From: Radiobacillus deserti
Lineage (GTDB): Bacteria; Bacillota; Bacilli; Bacillales; Amphibacillaceae
Direction: 5' to 3'
Assembly (NCBI RefSeq): GCF_007301515.1
Contig: NZ_CP041666.1
Coordinates: 1,984,001-2,048,000, forward strand
Length of the DNA: 64,000 bases
A program made the translations under genes and the position numbers. Under the pieces are notes generated by a model that had not been told where the DNA came from, made no database searches, and worked only from the letters and a program-made list of their open reading frames with translations. Below, piece after piece: positions 42,031 to 50,985 of this stretch (position 1 is the first letter of the stretch; every line of letters starts with the position of its first letter).

Positions 42031-43335
42031 TTATTTTTTGAATTTGTTACGATTTATTTTGCGCTTTGCCTGCTCCTGTTGCTTTTTCATTTTCTTTTTA
42101 TAGCCTGGCTTTACTTTTTTAGGCTTTCTAATCCGCTTCCAAGCCTCTTTCTCTACTTCTGACTCCACCTTTTGGCGCTTTTTCCGTTCATTCCAAGCCT
42201 TGGTTTCCATCCATTCCCCATCTTTAATATCATAGGAAGTAAAGGTTAATCCTTTTTTCTCTAATCGCTCAATTAAGGTCATGTCCTCCTCTTTAAACAA
42301 ACTAATCGCTGTACCTTCCATTCCTGCTCGCGCTGTTCTCCCAACTCGATGGATGTAAAATTCCTCTTCATTCGGAAGCTCCGCGTTAATCACATGGCTT
42401 ACTCCTTTTATGTCAATACCACGCGCTGCTAAATCAGTCGCAACAATGTATTGATAGCGAAGAGACTGAATGTCTTTAAGTACACGTTTACGTTCTCTTG
42501 GTGTCAATCCACCATGCATAAGACCGACTTCAAACCCTTTCCCTATTAGCTCTTCTGAAAGAGCATCCGCTTGATCTTTACCATTTGTAAAAATAATAGC
42601 TAGATATGGCCGAATCGTCTCTGAGATCCGAATAATCGTATCTGCTATCGAGCGATGTCGCAATGGAACTAATCGGTGTTCCATCGTTTCTGGAGACAAT
42701 TTATCATCCATCTTAAAGTAATGTGGATTTTCTAAATATTTCTTAAGAAATGGTTGAAGCCTTTCTGGAATGGTTGCTGAGAATACCATGACGGATGATC
42801 TTGGGTTAGATCGAACGAGAATCTTATCGATTTCTTGCATAAGACCTAAATCCAACATTAAATCCGCTTCATCCACGATAAAAGATCTTATAGCACCAAA
42901 GTCTAGGGCACCTTCTTCTATTAAGTCTAATAGTCGTCCAGGTGTCCCTATCACAACATGTGGCTGTTCTTTTAGCTTCTCAATGGTTTTCTTTTTATCA
43001 GTGCCTCCAATAAGAAGCTTTACTGACCATTTTTGCTCGGAATATTCCAGCATTTTCTTTGCTTCTTCGTATATTTGCATTGCAAGCTCTCTTGTTGGTG
43101 CGGCCACAACATATTGGACCATCTGTTGTTCTTCTTTGATATTATTCAGAATAGGTATTAAATACGAGTGCGTTTTTCCTGAACCAGTATGTGACTGCCC
43201 AATAATACTTTCTCCTCTTAGTGCGGAAGGAATGACCTTCTGTTGAATAGGAGTTGGTGCTTTAAATCCTAGCTTGTCGATAATTTGGTTCATGACTGGA
43301 GTTAGCGCATATTGTTTAAATTCATGATTTTCCAT
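42031..43335 (-). CDS. cshB: DEAD-box RNA helicase CshB
   Basis: A 434-residue helicase. The Q motif (FKAPTPIQQKVIP), motif I SHTGSGKT, motif II DEAD, motif III SAT and motif VI HRVGRTARAG are present. The C-terminal 60 residues are very basic (KKVKPGYKKKMKKQQEQ), an RNA-binding tail. CshB acts in cold adaptation and ribosome assembly. Size and place beside nfo match B. subtilis. Confidence 0.95.
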   Translation of the reverse strand: MENHEFKQYALTPVMNQIIDKLGFKAPTPIQQKVIPSALRGESIIGQSHTGSGKTHSYLIPILNNIKEEQQMVQYVVAAPTRELAMQIYEEAKKMLEYSEQKWSVKLLIGGTDKKKTIEKLKEQPHVVIGTPGRLLDLIEEGALDFGAIRSFIVDEADLMLDLGLMQEIDKILVRSNPRSSVMVFSATIPERLQPFLKKYLENPHYFKMDDKLSPETMEHRLVPLRHRSIADTIIRISETIRPYLAIIFTNGKDQADALSEELIGKGFEVGLMHGGLTPRERKRVLKDIQSLRYQYIVATDLAARGIDIKGVSHVINAELPNEEEFYIHRVGRTARAGMEGTAISLFKEEDMTLIERLEKKGLTFTSYDIKDGEWMETKAWNERKKRQKVESEVEKEAWKRIRKPKKVKPGYKKKMKKQQEQAKRKINRNKFKK

Positions 43336-43418
43336 TGTAAATCTCCTTTTATCTTACTTTCCCTACTTATTATAGAGAAGTTATAGTATAAATGCACATA
43401 TATCTGTAACTTTTATCT

Positions 43419-43447
43419 TTGTCATAATCTAGTTTTACCCTTATAAT
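43419..43447 (+). promoter_or_regulatory. Promoter of ispH
   Basis: TTGTCA and a perfect TATAAT 17 bp apart, about 50 bp before the ispH start. Confidence 0.8.
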
Positions 43448-43497
43448 AGTTGTGATGCCCTTAACATAATTATTTTTCGTTCAGAGGGGGAACTGAC

Positions 43498-44442
43498 ATG
43501 GAAGTTATTAAAATTGCACCACGAGGCTATTGCTATGGGGTTGTTGATGCAATGGTTATTGCGCAAAATGCGGTAAAAGATCCAAACTTACCACGCCCCA
43601 TTTATATACTTGGAATGATTGTACACAACTCTCACGTTACTCAAGCATTTGAAAGCGAAGGTGTTATTACATTAGACGGAAAAAACCGACGTGATTTATT
43701 AGAAGATATTGAGACTGGTACGGTTATTTTTACAGCACACGGTGTGTCACCAGAAGTTAAAGAACGTGCTCGGGAAAAAGGCCTTACCGTATTGGATGCC
43801 ACCTGCCCCGACGTTACAAGAACACACGACTTAATAAGAGAAAAAGTAGCGGAAGGCTATGATGTCGTGTACATTGGTAAAAAAGGACATCCTGAGCCTG
43901 AAGGAGCTATGGGTGTTGCTCCCGGACATGTTCATCTTGTTCAGACAGAAGAGGATGTCGAACTGTTAGAATTAACGAATGATAAATTAATTGTGACGAA
44001 CCAAACGACGATGAGTCAATGGGATGTTTACGACGTCATGCAAAAAGTGAAGGAAAAATTTCCACAAACAGAAATGATTCAAGAAATTTGCATGGCGACA
44101 CAAGTGCGACAAGAAGCAGTTGCCGAACAGGCCAAAGAAGCTGATTTAACACTTGTTGTTGGAGATCCGAGAAGTAATAACTCGAACAGACTAGCACAAG
44201 TCTCTCAAGAAATTGCTGGAACAAAAGCATATCGAATTGCTGATGTTTCCGAGATTCAATTGGATTGGCTGCAAGGTGTTGAAAAAGTTGCTGTAACTGC
44301 CGGGGCTTCTACCCCAACACCAATTACAAAAGAAGTCATTAAGTTTATCGAGCAATTTGACTCCCGTAATGAGGAAACTTGGAACATCGAGTCTACGGTT
44401 AAGCAAGATAAAATCCTACCGAAAGTAAAAGTAAAAAAATAA
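43498..44442 (+). CDS. ispH: 4-hydroxy-3-methylbut-2-enyl diphosphate reductase
   Basis: A 314-residue [4Fe-4S] enzyme, the last step of the MEP pathway, giving IPP and DMAPP. The three cluster cysteines are in APRGYCYGVVDA (12), LDATCPDV (about 102) and EICMATQVRQ (about 199); substrate residues HNSHV, TAHGVS and GDPRSNNS are intact. Length equals B. subtilis IspH (YqfP). The ATG follows CAGAGGGGG. Confidence 0.96.
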   Translation: MEVIKIAPRGYCYGVVDAMVIAQNAVKDPNLPRPIYILGMIVHNSHVTQAFESEGVITLDGKNRRDLLEDIETGTVIFTAHGVSPEVKERAREKGLTVLDATCPDVTRTHDLIREKVAEGYDVVYIGKKGHPEPEGAMGVAPGHVHLVQTEEDVELLELTNDKLIVTNQTTMSQWDVYDVMQKVKEKFPQTEMIQEICMATQVRQEAVAEQAKEADLTLVVGDPRSNNSNRLAQVSQEIAGTKAYRIADVSEIQLDWLQGVEKVAVTAGASTPTPITKEVIKFIEQFDSRNEETWNIESTVKQDKILPKVKVKK

Positions 44443-44469
44443 AGGAAGGAGCTAGGCTCCTTCCTTTTT
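44441..44469. terminator. Terminator between ispH and yqfO
   Basis: Stem GGAAGGAGC / GCTCCTTCC, 3-nt loop, A-run before and T-run after; serves both convergent genes. Confidence 0.88.
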
Positions 44470-44472
44470 CTT

Positions 44473-45573
44473 CTACAACAGTTGAAAAGGCTCTGTGTTT
44501 GCTTCCGAGACAATGAAGGATACTCCTTCTGTTATTTGCTCTTCGAAATATTCCTTTACCGCTTCTTTCATTACCTTCTCTACATAGTGCCCAGGATCAA
44601 TGACAGACAATCCTAATGCCCACGCATCCTGTGCTTCATGGAAGGACATGTCACCAGTCACATACACATCAGCATCTGTTGCTGCAACTTCTTCTACGAA
44701 ATCTTTTCCACTTCCACCTAATATAGCAACTCTTTTGATAGATCGCTTAAGATTACCTGTAACCCGCACAAATGGTACATCTAGACGCTTCTTTATAAAG
44801 TGAGAAAACGCTTCTAACGTCATCTCGCTTCGAAGATCACCAATTCTGCCTGCTCCATATACCTTCCCTTGATTTTCTAAAGGATAAAGGTCATAAGCAA
44901 CTTCTTCATACGGATGTGCCTTTTTTAGTGCATCTAAAATGACATGAAGCTTTTTTGTAGGTAGTATGGTTTCAATCCTAGACTCTTCTACTTTTTCGAT
45001 AGTTCCTTTTTCACCTATAAATGGATTAGTTCCTTCAAGTGGTTTAAATTGACCAAATCCATTTGTTTCGAACATACAATCACTGTAGTTTCCAATATGT
45101 CCTGCTCCGTTATCTCCAAGTGCTCTCTTCACTTCATCTACATGGGTATTCGGTACAAATGCTACTAGCTTTAACAAGCGGTCCGACTCAGATGGAAAAA
45201 GGACCTCTGTATTCTCCACATCCAATACCCTAGCGAGCATGTCACTAACTCCATTTTCCGCAACATCCAGATTTGTATGGGCTGCGTAAACGGTAATATC
45301 ATGCTTTATAAGCTTTTGAATTAATCGACCTTTTGGAGACTGAACATTAATGGTTTTCAACGACTTAAACAGCATGGGATGGTGTGCAAAAATAAAATCT
45401 ACATTTTTCTCGATTGCTTCATCTACAACCTGATCTAACACATCAAGTGTTACCATCACCTTTGTTACTTCTTTTTCATAGGAGCCAACCTGTAATCCAC
45501 TATTATCCCAATCATAGGCAAGCTGCGCCGGTGCCCATTCTTCGAATATACGTATAATGTCTTTAGCCTTCAT
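44473..45573 (-). CDS. yqfO: Nif3-like dinuclear metal protein YqfO (DUF34)
   Basis: A 366-residue protein of the Nif3/DUF34 family with the inserted PII-like middle domain typical of the Bacillus form. Metal ligands: DNSGLQVG, FAHHPMLF near 62, and HEAQDAWALG near 325. Sometimes annotated as GTP cyclohydrolase I type 2, but the true activity is debated. Its start overlaps the trmK end by 11 nt. Confidence 0.92.
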   Translation of the reverse strand: MKAKDIIRIFEEWAPAQLAYDWDNSGLQVGSYEKEVTKVMVTLDVLDQVVDEAIEKNVDFIFAHHPMLFKSLKTINVQSPKGRLIQKLIKHDITVYAAHTNLDVAENGVSDMLARVLDVENTEVLFPSESDRLLKLVAFVPNTHVDEVKRALGDNGAGHIGNYSDCMFETNGFGQFKPLEGTNPFIGEKGTIEKVEESRIETILPTKKLHVILDALKKAHPYEEVAYDLYPLENQGKVYGAGRIGDLRSEMTLEAFSHFIKKRLDVPFVRVTGNLKRSIKRVAILGGSGKDFVEEVAATDADVYVTGDMSFHEAQDAWALGLSVIDPGHYVEKVMKEAVKEYFEEQITEGVSFIVSEANTEPFQLL

Positions 45574-46270
45574 TGTTTAAAACCTCCTCAATAATGGCTA
45601 TCTCACGCTTAAATGTGCTTACTCTTTCTTTATCTACTTCACTGGCTTTTATCATTTGATGTAAGGCATTCTCTCTTTTCTCCTTCTCTATCGTCCATTT
45701 CTCTTTGAAAACATCAGAAGAACTATTCTTTAGAAAAGGGCCAATTAACAAATCTTTTTCATCCAATGTAGCAATCGGAGTCTCTTTGTGGTCCGCTATT
45801 AGGATTTCGTAAATATGCCCTGCCTCTTTCACAATTTCCTCTTGCACGATTTCAAAGCTATAGTCGTATAGCCACTGGCGAACCGATCTCGCATCTACAT
45901 TCGGTTGCAGAATCATTCTGCTTACACCAGTTAGTCTTTGTTTACCTTCGTCTAAGATTTGAGCGATTAAGCTACCGCCCATTCCTGCTATGACTACTTC
46001 CTTTACCTCATCACTTGGTTGTATGACCGTAAGGCCGTTCCCCCTTCGAACTTGAATTCGATTCGTTAAGTCTGCACGTTCTACATTTTGTTTTGCACTT
46101 AAAAAAGGACCTTCATTTAATTCGCCAGCTATTGCTCTGGCACGGGTATCTAAACGGCACACATAAAGCGGTAAATAAGCGTGATCAGATCCAATATCCG
46201 CAAAAAAAGTAGCAGAAGATAGATGTGCTGCAATTCGTTTTAGACGCTCTGAAATCTGTTTTTCTGCCAT
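45563..46270 (-). CDS. trmK: tRNA (adenine-N1)-methyltransferase TrmK
   Basis: A 235-residue SAM-dependent enzyme that methylates A22 of tRNA. The SAM motif ADIGSDHAYLPLY is near residue 24, and VIAGMGGSLIAQIL and LQPNVDARSVRQWL near 90 and 120 are family marks. The C-terminal part is a coiled-coil that holds the tRNA. It overlaps yqfO, as in B. subtilis (yqfN-yqfO). Confidence 0.94.
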   Translation of the reverse strand: MAEKQISERLKRIAAHLSSATFFADIGSDHAYLPLYVCRLDTRARAIAGELNEGPFLSAKQNVERADLTNRIQVRRGNGLTVIQPSDEVKEVVIAGMGGSLIAQILDEGKQRLTGVSRMILQPNVDARSVRQWLYDYSFEIVQEEIVKEAGHIYEILIADHKETPIATLDEKDLLIGPFLKNSSSDVFKEKWTIEKEKRENALHQMIKASEVDKERVSTFKREIAIIEEVLNNEG

Positions 46271-46310
46271 GTCTGTCCCTCTCTTTAGGTTAGTATGTAA
46301 CTACTATGAA

Positions 46311-46347
46311 AGAAGAGCCTTCTGACATAATCAGAAAGCTCTCTTTC
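46311..46347 (-). terminator. Hairpin between cccA and trmK
   Basis: Stem AGAGCTTTCTGA / TCAGAAGGCTCT (minus strand, 5-nt loop) followed by TCTTTC; probably terminates cccA. Confidence 0.7.
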
Positions 46348-46361
46348 CCGTTTTACATGTA

Positions 46362-46727
46362 TTATTTCTTCTCCGCTAACCAAGCTGCTATCGCTTCTGC
46401 TTGTTCCGCATCAACAAGGCCAGCTGGCATTCCAGTACCTTTACCATTCATAATAATATCCTGAATCTCTTCTTGGGAGTATTTACTACCCACTTCCTGA
46501 AGACTCGGTGCACCACCTGCACCGCCTGAAAGATCGGCACCGTGACAACCTGCACAAGTATTTTGGAAAACAGCTTCTGGATCGGATGCTGTTGCTTCAC
46601 CTTCAGTCTGCTCCCCGCTGTTTGCAATTTCGTCTTGTTGATCCAATCCTACGAAAGATAGGACGATCATAGCTAAAATACCTAAAACCGCAATGAGAGC
46701 ATAAGGAATAACTGGGTTCTTTTTCAT
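46362..46727 (-). CDS. cccA: Cytochrome c-550, membrane anchored
   Basis: A 121-residue cytochrome: one helix near residues 8-27, an acidic linker, and a heme domain with CAGCH (about 58-62) and the axial methionine in KGTGMPAGL (about 100). It shuttles electrons on the outside of the membrane toward terminal oxidases. Size and position between rpoD and trmK match B. subtilis CccA. Confidence 0.95.
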   Translation of the reverse strand: MKKNPVIPYALIAVLGILAMIVLSFVGLDQQDEIANSGEQTEGEATASDPEAVFQNTCAGCHGADLSGGAGGAPSLQEVGSKYSQEEIQDIIMNGKGTGMPAGLVDAEQAEAIAAWLAEKK

Positions 46728-46826
46728 GTTCTTTTACCTCCTTATGTAACCCCTTTTCATTCATACAGACAAACTATGTATATTTTACTTTAAAATCTAT
46801 AAAGAGAAAAGGGAAACATATGAAAA

Positions 46827-47354
46827 TTAGTAAATGATGATATAAACAAGAATAATGACACCTATAATACCGGAATAAAATAGGTACTTTCTCTTTAATT
46901 TCTTTCCTAGCCATATCCAAACTATACAATGCATACATGTAAGGATATGGATATAAAGCGAGTTTTGGAATGTAAATTGTACAAGTTGGATGCTTGTGAT
47001 AAATAGTAACAGTAATGAAATTTCTAGTGAAAAATCCAGTCCAAAGCTTTGTTTTCTCTTAAAATATACGTACAAAATTACAGATAAGGCCACAAAAAGT
47101 ATTAATATGGAAATTTGCATTATCATCTGAAGTTCAGTAAAATAAATGGTAAGAAATGCGAGCGGTAACAAGAGCACATCCACTAGCATCAGGAATGATT
47201 TCCACTTGTTACCACTGGCGCTTTCAACCGTTTCACTTAATTCTCCTTGAGAATACAATGCTAATAGAAAATCACAGTATGTTTCCGGGAGCAAATTATT
47301 CTCTTTCCAATAATAGATTTCCTTCATGATGATTTGTTTGCGACCATCATTCAT
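46827..47354 (-). CDS. Unknown membrane protein downstream of rpoD
   Basis: I do not recognise a named family. The 175-residue product has a charged N-terminal 50 residues (KQIIMKEIYYWKENNLLPETYCDFLLALYSQGE) and four to five helices (about 55-70, 75-93, 107-123, 128-145, 155-173). The N-terminal part resembles the helical caps of DUF2157-like membrane proteins. No strong terminator separates it from rpoD, whose stop lies 48 nt upstream, so it may be read from the dnaG-rpoD transcript. Ribosome site GGAGGG. Confidence 0.7.
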   Translation of the reverse strand: MNDGRKQIIMKEIYYWKENNLLPETYCDFLLALYSQGELSETVESASGNKWKSFLMLVDVLLLPLAFLTIYFTELQMIMQISILILFVALSVILYVYFKRKQSFGLDFSLEISLLLLFITSIQLVQFTFQNSLYIHILTCMHCIVWIWLGKKLKRKYLFYSGIIGVIILVYIIIY

Positions 47355-47402
47355 ATCGTTCCCTCCGCTTTTAAAAGGAACTCCTTAAAAAAAGGCTGTT
47401 TC

Positions 47403-48524
47403 TTATTCAAGGAAATCTTTTAACCTTTTGCTTCGACTCGGATGACGTAATTTTCTAAGTGCTTTTGCTTCAATTTGTCTTATTCTTTCACGCGTAACTC
47501 CGAACACTTTACCTACTTCTTCCAGTGTTCTAGTACGACCATCGTCTAAACCAAACCGTAAACGAAGGACATTTTCTTCACGATCCGTTAAGGTATCTAG
47601 TACATCTTCTAATTGTTCTTTTAATAACTCATAAGCTGCATGGTCAGAAGGTGAAGTTGCTTCTTGGTCTTCAATAAAGTCACCTAAATGAGAATCATCT
47701 TCCTCTCCAATAGGTGTTTCTAATGAAACGGGTTCTTGAGCTATTTTCAAGATTTCACGCACTTTATCTGGCGTTAGTTCCATCTCTTTTCCAATCTCTT
47801 CTGGACTCGGTTCGCGCCCTAAATCCTGTAATAACTGTCTTTGTACCCGGATCAATTTATTAATCGTTTCGACCATATGAACTGGAATACGGATTGTTCT
47901 AGCTTGGTCTGCAATAGCTCTCGTAATGGCTTGACGAATCCACCATGTTGCATACGTACTAAACTTGTAACCTTTTCTGTAATCGAATTTTTCAACTGCT
48001 TTAATGAGACCCATATTTCCTTCTTGAATAAGATCTAAGAAAAGCATTCCTCGACCAACATATCGCTTTGCAATACTAACGACGAGTCGAAGGTTAGCTT
48101 CAGCTAAACGTTTCTTTGCTTCTTCCTCACCATCTTCAATTCGTTTAGCAAGTTCAATTTCTTGAGCTGCAGACAGAAGGTCTACTCGACCAATTTCTTT
48201 TAGGTACATACGAACAGGATCATTAATTTTAATGCCAAGAGGGACACTTAAATCATTTAAATCAAACTCTTCCTCCTTGGAAAGCTGTTGCATACTAGGA
48301 TCTTCCTCGGAATCTCCAATTACTTCTACACCTTGTTCACCTAAATGTTCATAGAATTCATCCATCTGATCGGATTCTAATTCAAAGTTAGACAGACGCT
48401 CAGCTACTTCTTCATATGCGAGAACCCCTCGCTTTTTCCCTAGCTCAACCAATTGTTCCTTTGCTTGATCCAAGGTTAGCTCTGTTTCATTTTCTTTCGG
48501 CTGTGATGGCTTATTTTGCGCCAT
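47403..48524 (-). CDS. rpoD: RNA polymerase sigma factor SigA (RpoD)
   Basis: A 373-residue primary sigma factor. Region 1.1 is short, region 1.2 is PVRMYLKEIGRVDLLS, region 2 contains RGMLFLDLIQEGNMGLIKAV and KFSTYATWWIRQAI, and region 4.2 ends EVGKVFGVTRERIRQIEAKAL. It directs RNA polymerase to TTGACA/TATAAT promoters such as those listed here. The ATG at 48524 follows AAGGAGGAG. It follows dnaG by 41 nt, the classic macromolecular-synthesis operon order. Confidence 0.97.
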   Translation of the reverse strand: MAQNKPSQPKENETELTLDQAKEQLVELGKKRGVLAYEEVAERLSNFELESDQMDEFYEHLGEQGVEVIGDSEEDPSMQQLSKEEEFDLNDLSVPLGIKINDPVRMYLKEIGRVDLLSAAQEIELAKRIEDGEEEAKKRLAEANLRLVVSIAKRYVGRGMLFLDLIQEGNMGLIKAVEKFDYRKGYKFSTYATWWIRQAITRAIADQARTIRIPVHMVETINKLIRVQRQLLQDLGREPSPEEIGKEMELTPDKVREILKIAQEPVSLETPIGEEDDSHLGDFIEDQEATSPSDHAAYELLKEQLEDVLDTLTDREENVLRLRFGLDDGRTRTLEEVGKVFGVTRERIRQIEAKALRKLRHPSRSKRLKDFLE

Positions 48525-48565
48525 GAGCTCTCCTCCTTCCGACAATCTACACTATATACAAACAA

Positions 48566-50377
48566 TCAATTTCGAATTTGTCTTTGTATATCTAAAATTT
48601 TCATCGCAATCTCTGCTGCTCGTAATGGATCACTTTGTTGTTCTGCTAATTTTTGATCTTCTTTTAATGATTTGATTAGGGCGTGGTCGTTTTGCTCAGT
48701 ACGAATGGTGTTGATATAATCACTAATTTCACGATCACTTATGTCTGATTGAGTAGGAATTAATGCCAACTCAACTGCATAACTTTGCAACTCTGAATCC
48801 GGTAGCTCCTCTACAAACTGACTAACATCTGGAGCATTACCCCCTTCATAGAAAGCATATAAGTATGTGACAATGACTTTATGCTTCTCTACATTAAAAT
48901 TACCACCTAACTCTTCTTGAACCTTCCCTGCAATCGTCTCATCCGACAACATATAGGAAAGCAATTGCCTTTCAGCATTATGATAAGCGGGTAATAATTT
49001 TCCAGTTGCATGACGCTTGCTTTTTATGGTATTAGTATGGCGATTTTGAACCCCCTTATCCTGTCTGTTACCCAACTTTTGCAGTCTAGCTTCAATTTCA
49101 AGGGTTAGCGTATCCATGGATAAGTTAAATTCATTAGACAACTCTTTCAAGTAGTGTTCTCGTTCAATCGGTTTTTCAATTAACGCGATTTCATCAAGTA
49201 CTTTTTCAACATATTGTATGCGATCTCCTTCTAATTTTAGATTATAATCTTTTTTTATATACCTCATCATGAAAGAAGTATACGTGTCACTTGCCTTTAT
49301 AATCTCATTTTTGAAGCGTTCGGCACCATATGTCTGAATGAATTCGTCTGGATCTAATCCGTTAGTTAAATGAGAAACTTTCACCATACAACCCACTTGT
49401 TTTAAAAGCTTTGCTGCTTTAAAAGAAGCCTGTATGCCAGCCTCATCCCCGTCATAACAGATCGTCACTTGGTCGACATACCTTCGAAGAAGCTTTGCTT
49501 GTGCTTCCGTAATAGATGTACCTAATGTGGCAACACCATTCTGGATGCCTGCATTATAAGCAGAGATGACATCCACATACCCTTCAAACAGTACGACTTC
49601 TTGCTCTCTTCGAATGTGAGGCCTTGCCAAATCAAAGTTATACAGCATGGTCCCCTTACGAAAGAGATCAGACTCCGGACTGTTTAAATACTTTGGCTCT
49701 TGGCCGTTTAGGGCTCGACCACCAAAAGCTATTGTTTTTCCAAGATGATTCCGAATCGGGAACATTACCCTCCCACGAAAACGATCCGTAACCCCTTGAT
49801 CTTCTTTAGCAGAAAGCAGACCAGCTTTCACCATTTGTTGAAGATGGAACCCTTTCTTCTCCAAAAACTGAGCTGTAAAGTCCTTGGAATTAGGTGCAAA
49901 TCCAAGTTGAAACGTATTAATGCTTTCTTCTGTAAATCCACGGTTAATCAGATATTGATAAGCCTCTTTACCATCCTTTGAATGGCGTAACAAATGGTGA
50001 TAAAGCTTAGTTAACCATTCATTCGCACTTATAACATCCTGATTATCCTGGTTATGCTCTTGTGAAGAAGGCTGCAAGTCTTTTGGAAGAACATGTCCAC
50101 TTTTGTCTGCTAGAAATCGAATGGCTTGTGAAAAGTTAAACCCTTCAATCTCCATTAAAAAAGTGACAACATTTCCTCCTTTTCCACATCCAAAACAATG
50201 AAATATTTGCTTGTCTTGTGTTACAGAAAAGGAAGGCGTTTTCTCACCATGGAACGGGCACAAACCAAAAAAGTTTCTCCCCTGTTTCTTTAGTTGGACG
50301 TACTCACCAATTACATCTACAATATCATTAGCTTTCCGTATTTCTTCTACTAATTCTTCTGGTATTTGACTAGCCAT
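48566..50377 (-). CDS. dnaG: DNA primase DnaG
   Basis: A 603-residue primase. The zinc finger CPFHGEKTPS...IFHCFGCGKGG is near residues 40-64, the Toprim core has LFEGYVDVISA near 265 and CYDGDEAG near 310, and the C-terminal 150 residues form the helicase-binding domain. It lays RNA primers at the replication fork. The ATG at 50377 is preceded by GGTGAT; a GTG three codons earlier is an alternative. Confidence 0.96.
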   Translation of the reverse strand: MASQIPEELVEEIRKANDIVDVIGEYVQLKKQGRNFFGLCPFHGEKTPSFSVTQDKQIFHCFGCGKGGNVVTFLMEIEGFNFSQAIRFLADKSGHVLPKDLQPSSQEHNQDNQDVISANEWLTKLYHHLLRHSKDGKEAYQYLINRGFTEESINTFQLGFAPNSKDFTAQFLEKKGFHLQQMVKAGLLSAKEDQGVTDRFRGRVMFPIRNHLGKTIAFGGRALNGQEPKYLNSPESDLFRKGTMLYNFDLARPHIRREQEVVLFEGYVDVISAYNAGIQNGVATLGTSITEAQAKLLRRYVDQVTICYDGDEAGIQASFKAAKLLKQVGCMVKVSHLTNGLDPDEFIQTYGAERFKNEIIKASDTYTSFMMRYIKKDYNLKLEGDRIQYVEKVLDEIALIEKPIEREHYLKELSNEFNLSMDTLTLEIEARLQKLGNRQDKGVQNRHTNTIKSKRHATGKLLPAYHNAERQLLSYMLSDETIAGKVQEELGGNFNVEKHKVIVTYLYAFYEGGNAPDVSQFVEELPDSELQSYAVELALIPTQSDISDREISDYINTIRTEQNDHALIKSLKEDQKLAEQQSDPLRAAEIAMKILDIQRQIRN

Positions 50378-50386
50378 TATAATCAC

Positions 50387-50885
50387 CGTATTTTACAATT
50401 ATTCTATATTGCAAAAAGAAAACCCTGCATTTTACGACAATATTTTTTACAAAGTCGAAAAAAATGTGTTGGAAAATAAAAAAAAGCTTTTTCCTTTTTT
50501 CTTTCCAAACATTTGTCGATTTTTATATGTCATAAAGACGAAGGACTTGCCTAGCCTTTATTCTAATAATTCCTCTTGATGTGGAAACATAAACTTCCTA
50601 GGAAGAAAAAGTGAAGTCCTGTAACGGAATTAATGGAGAATTTTTGCTTCTTATCGACAAAGAACTATCTATAGAAGCATACAAACTTATATTCTACAAA
50701 AAATGAAAGAATCCTTCTTAAATAAGAATGTTTTATTTTTCTGAAAATCTAAGAAATCTGTTCGTATATTCTAATTTGATACTCCATTTTATGTAGAGGT
50801 CCTTCTAAACATGTTGGTTCTATACAAACATTTTTTCACAAAAAATAATTATAATACAAAAAAATCCAAATTGCTAGTAAAAAAT
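50387..50885. other. AT-rich noncoding stretch upstream of dnaG
   Basis: About 500 bp without a credible gene on either strand between dnaG and the yqfL terminator. It holds several dyads: AGGACTT (50542-50548) with AAGTCCT (50613-50619) around an inner CTTCCTAGGAAG, and TGCTTCT (50645-50651) with AGAAGCA (50673-50679). In B. subtilis the corresponding region has yqxD/antE and multiple promoters of the dnaG-sigA operon. The function here is not known. Confidence 0.5.
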
Positions 50886-50894
50886 TTTTCTTTC

Positions 50895-50956
50895 AACCAA
50901 AAAGAAGAGCTGATTTAAAAGTTATAAATGCATAAACTTTTACCAATCAGCTTCTA
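50895..50956 (-). terminator. Terminator of ccpN-yqfL
   Basis: A long dyad: AGAAGCTGATT .. TAAAAGTT / AACTTTTA .. AATCAGCTCTTCT on the minus strand, followed by TTTTTGG. Confidence 0.75.
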
Positions 50957-50985
50957 TTTTATAGCCAATCGACCTTTACAGTCTT

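Noticed and set aside
42770..43246. 158-codon plus-strand frame
   Set aside because: Antisense of the cshB helicase core; Ser/Cys-rich shadow.
50461..50520. Possible terminator or 6S-like RNA end (AAAAAGCTTTTT)
   Set aside because: The dyad is a simple A/T-rich palindrome without a stable GC stem; no RNA gene can be claimed.
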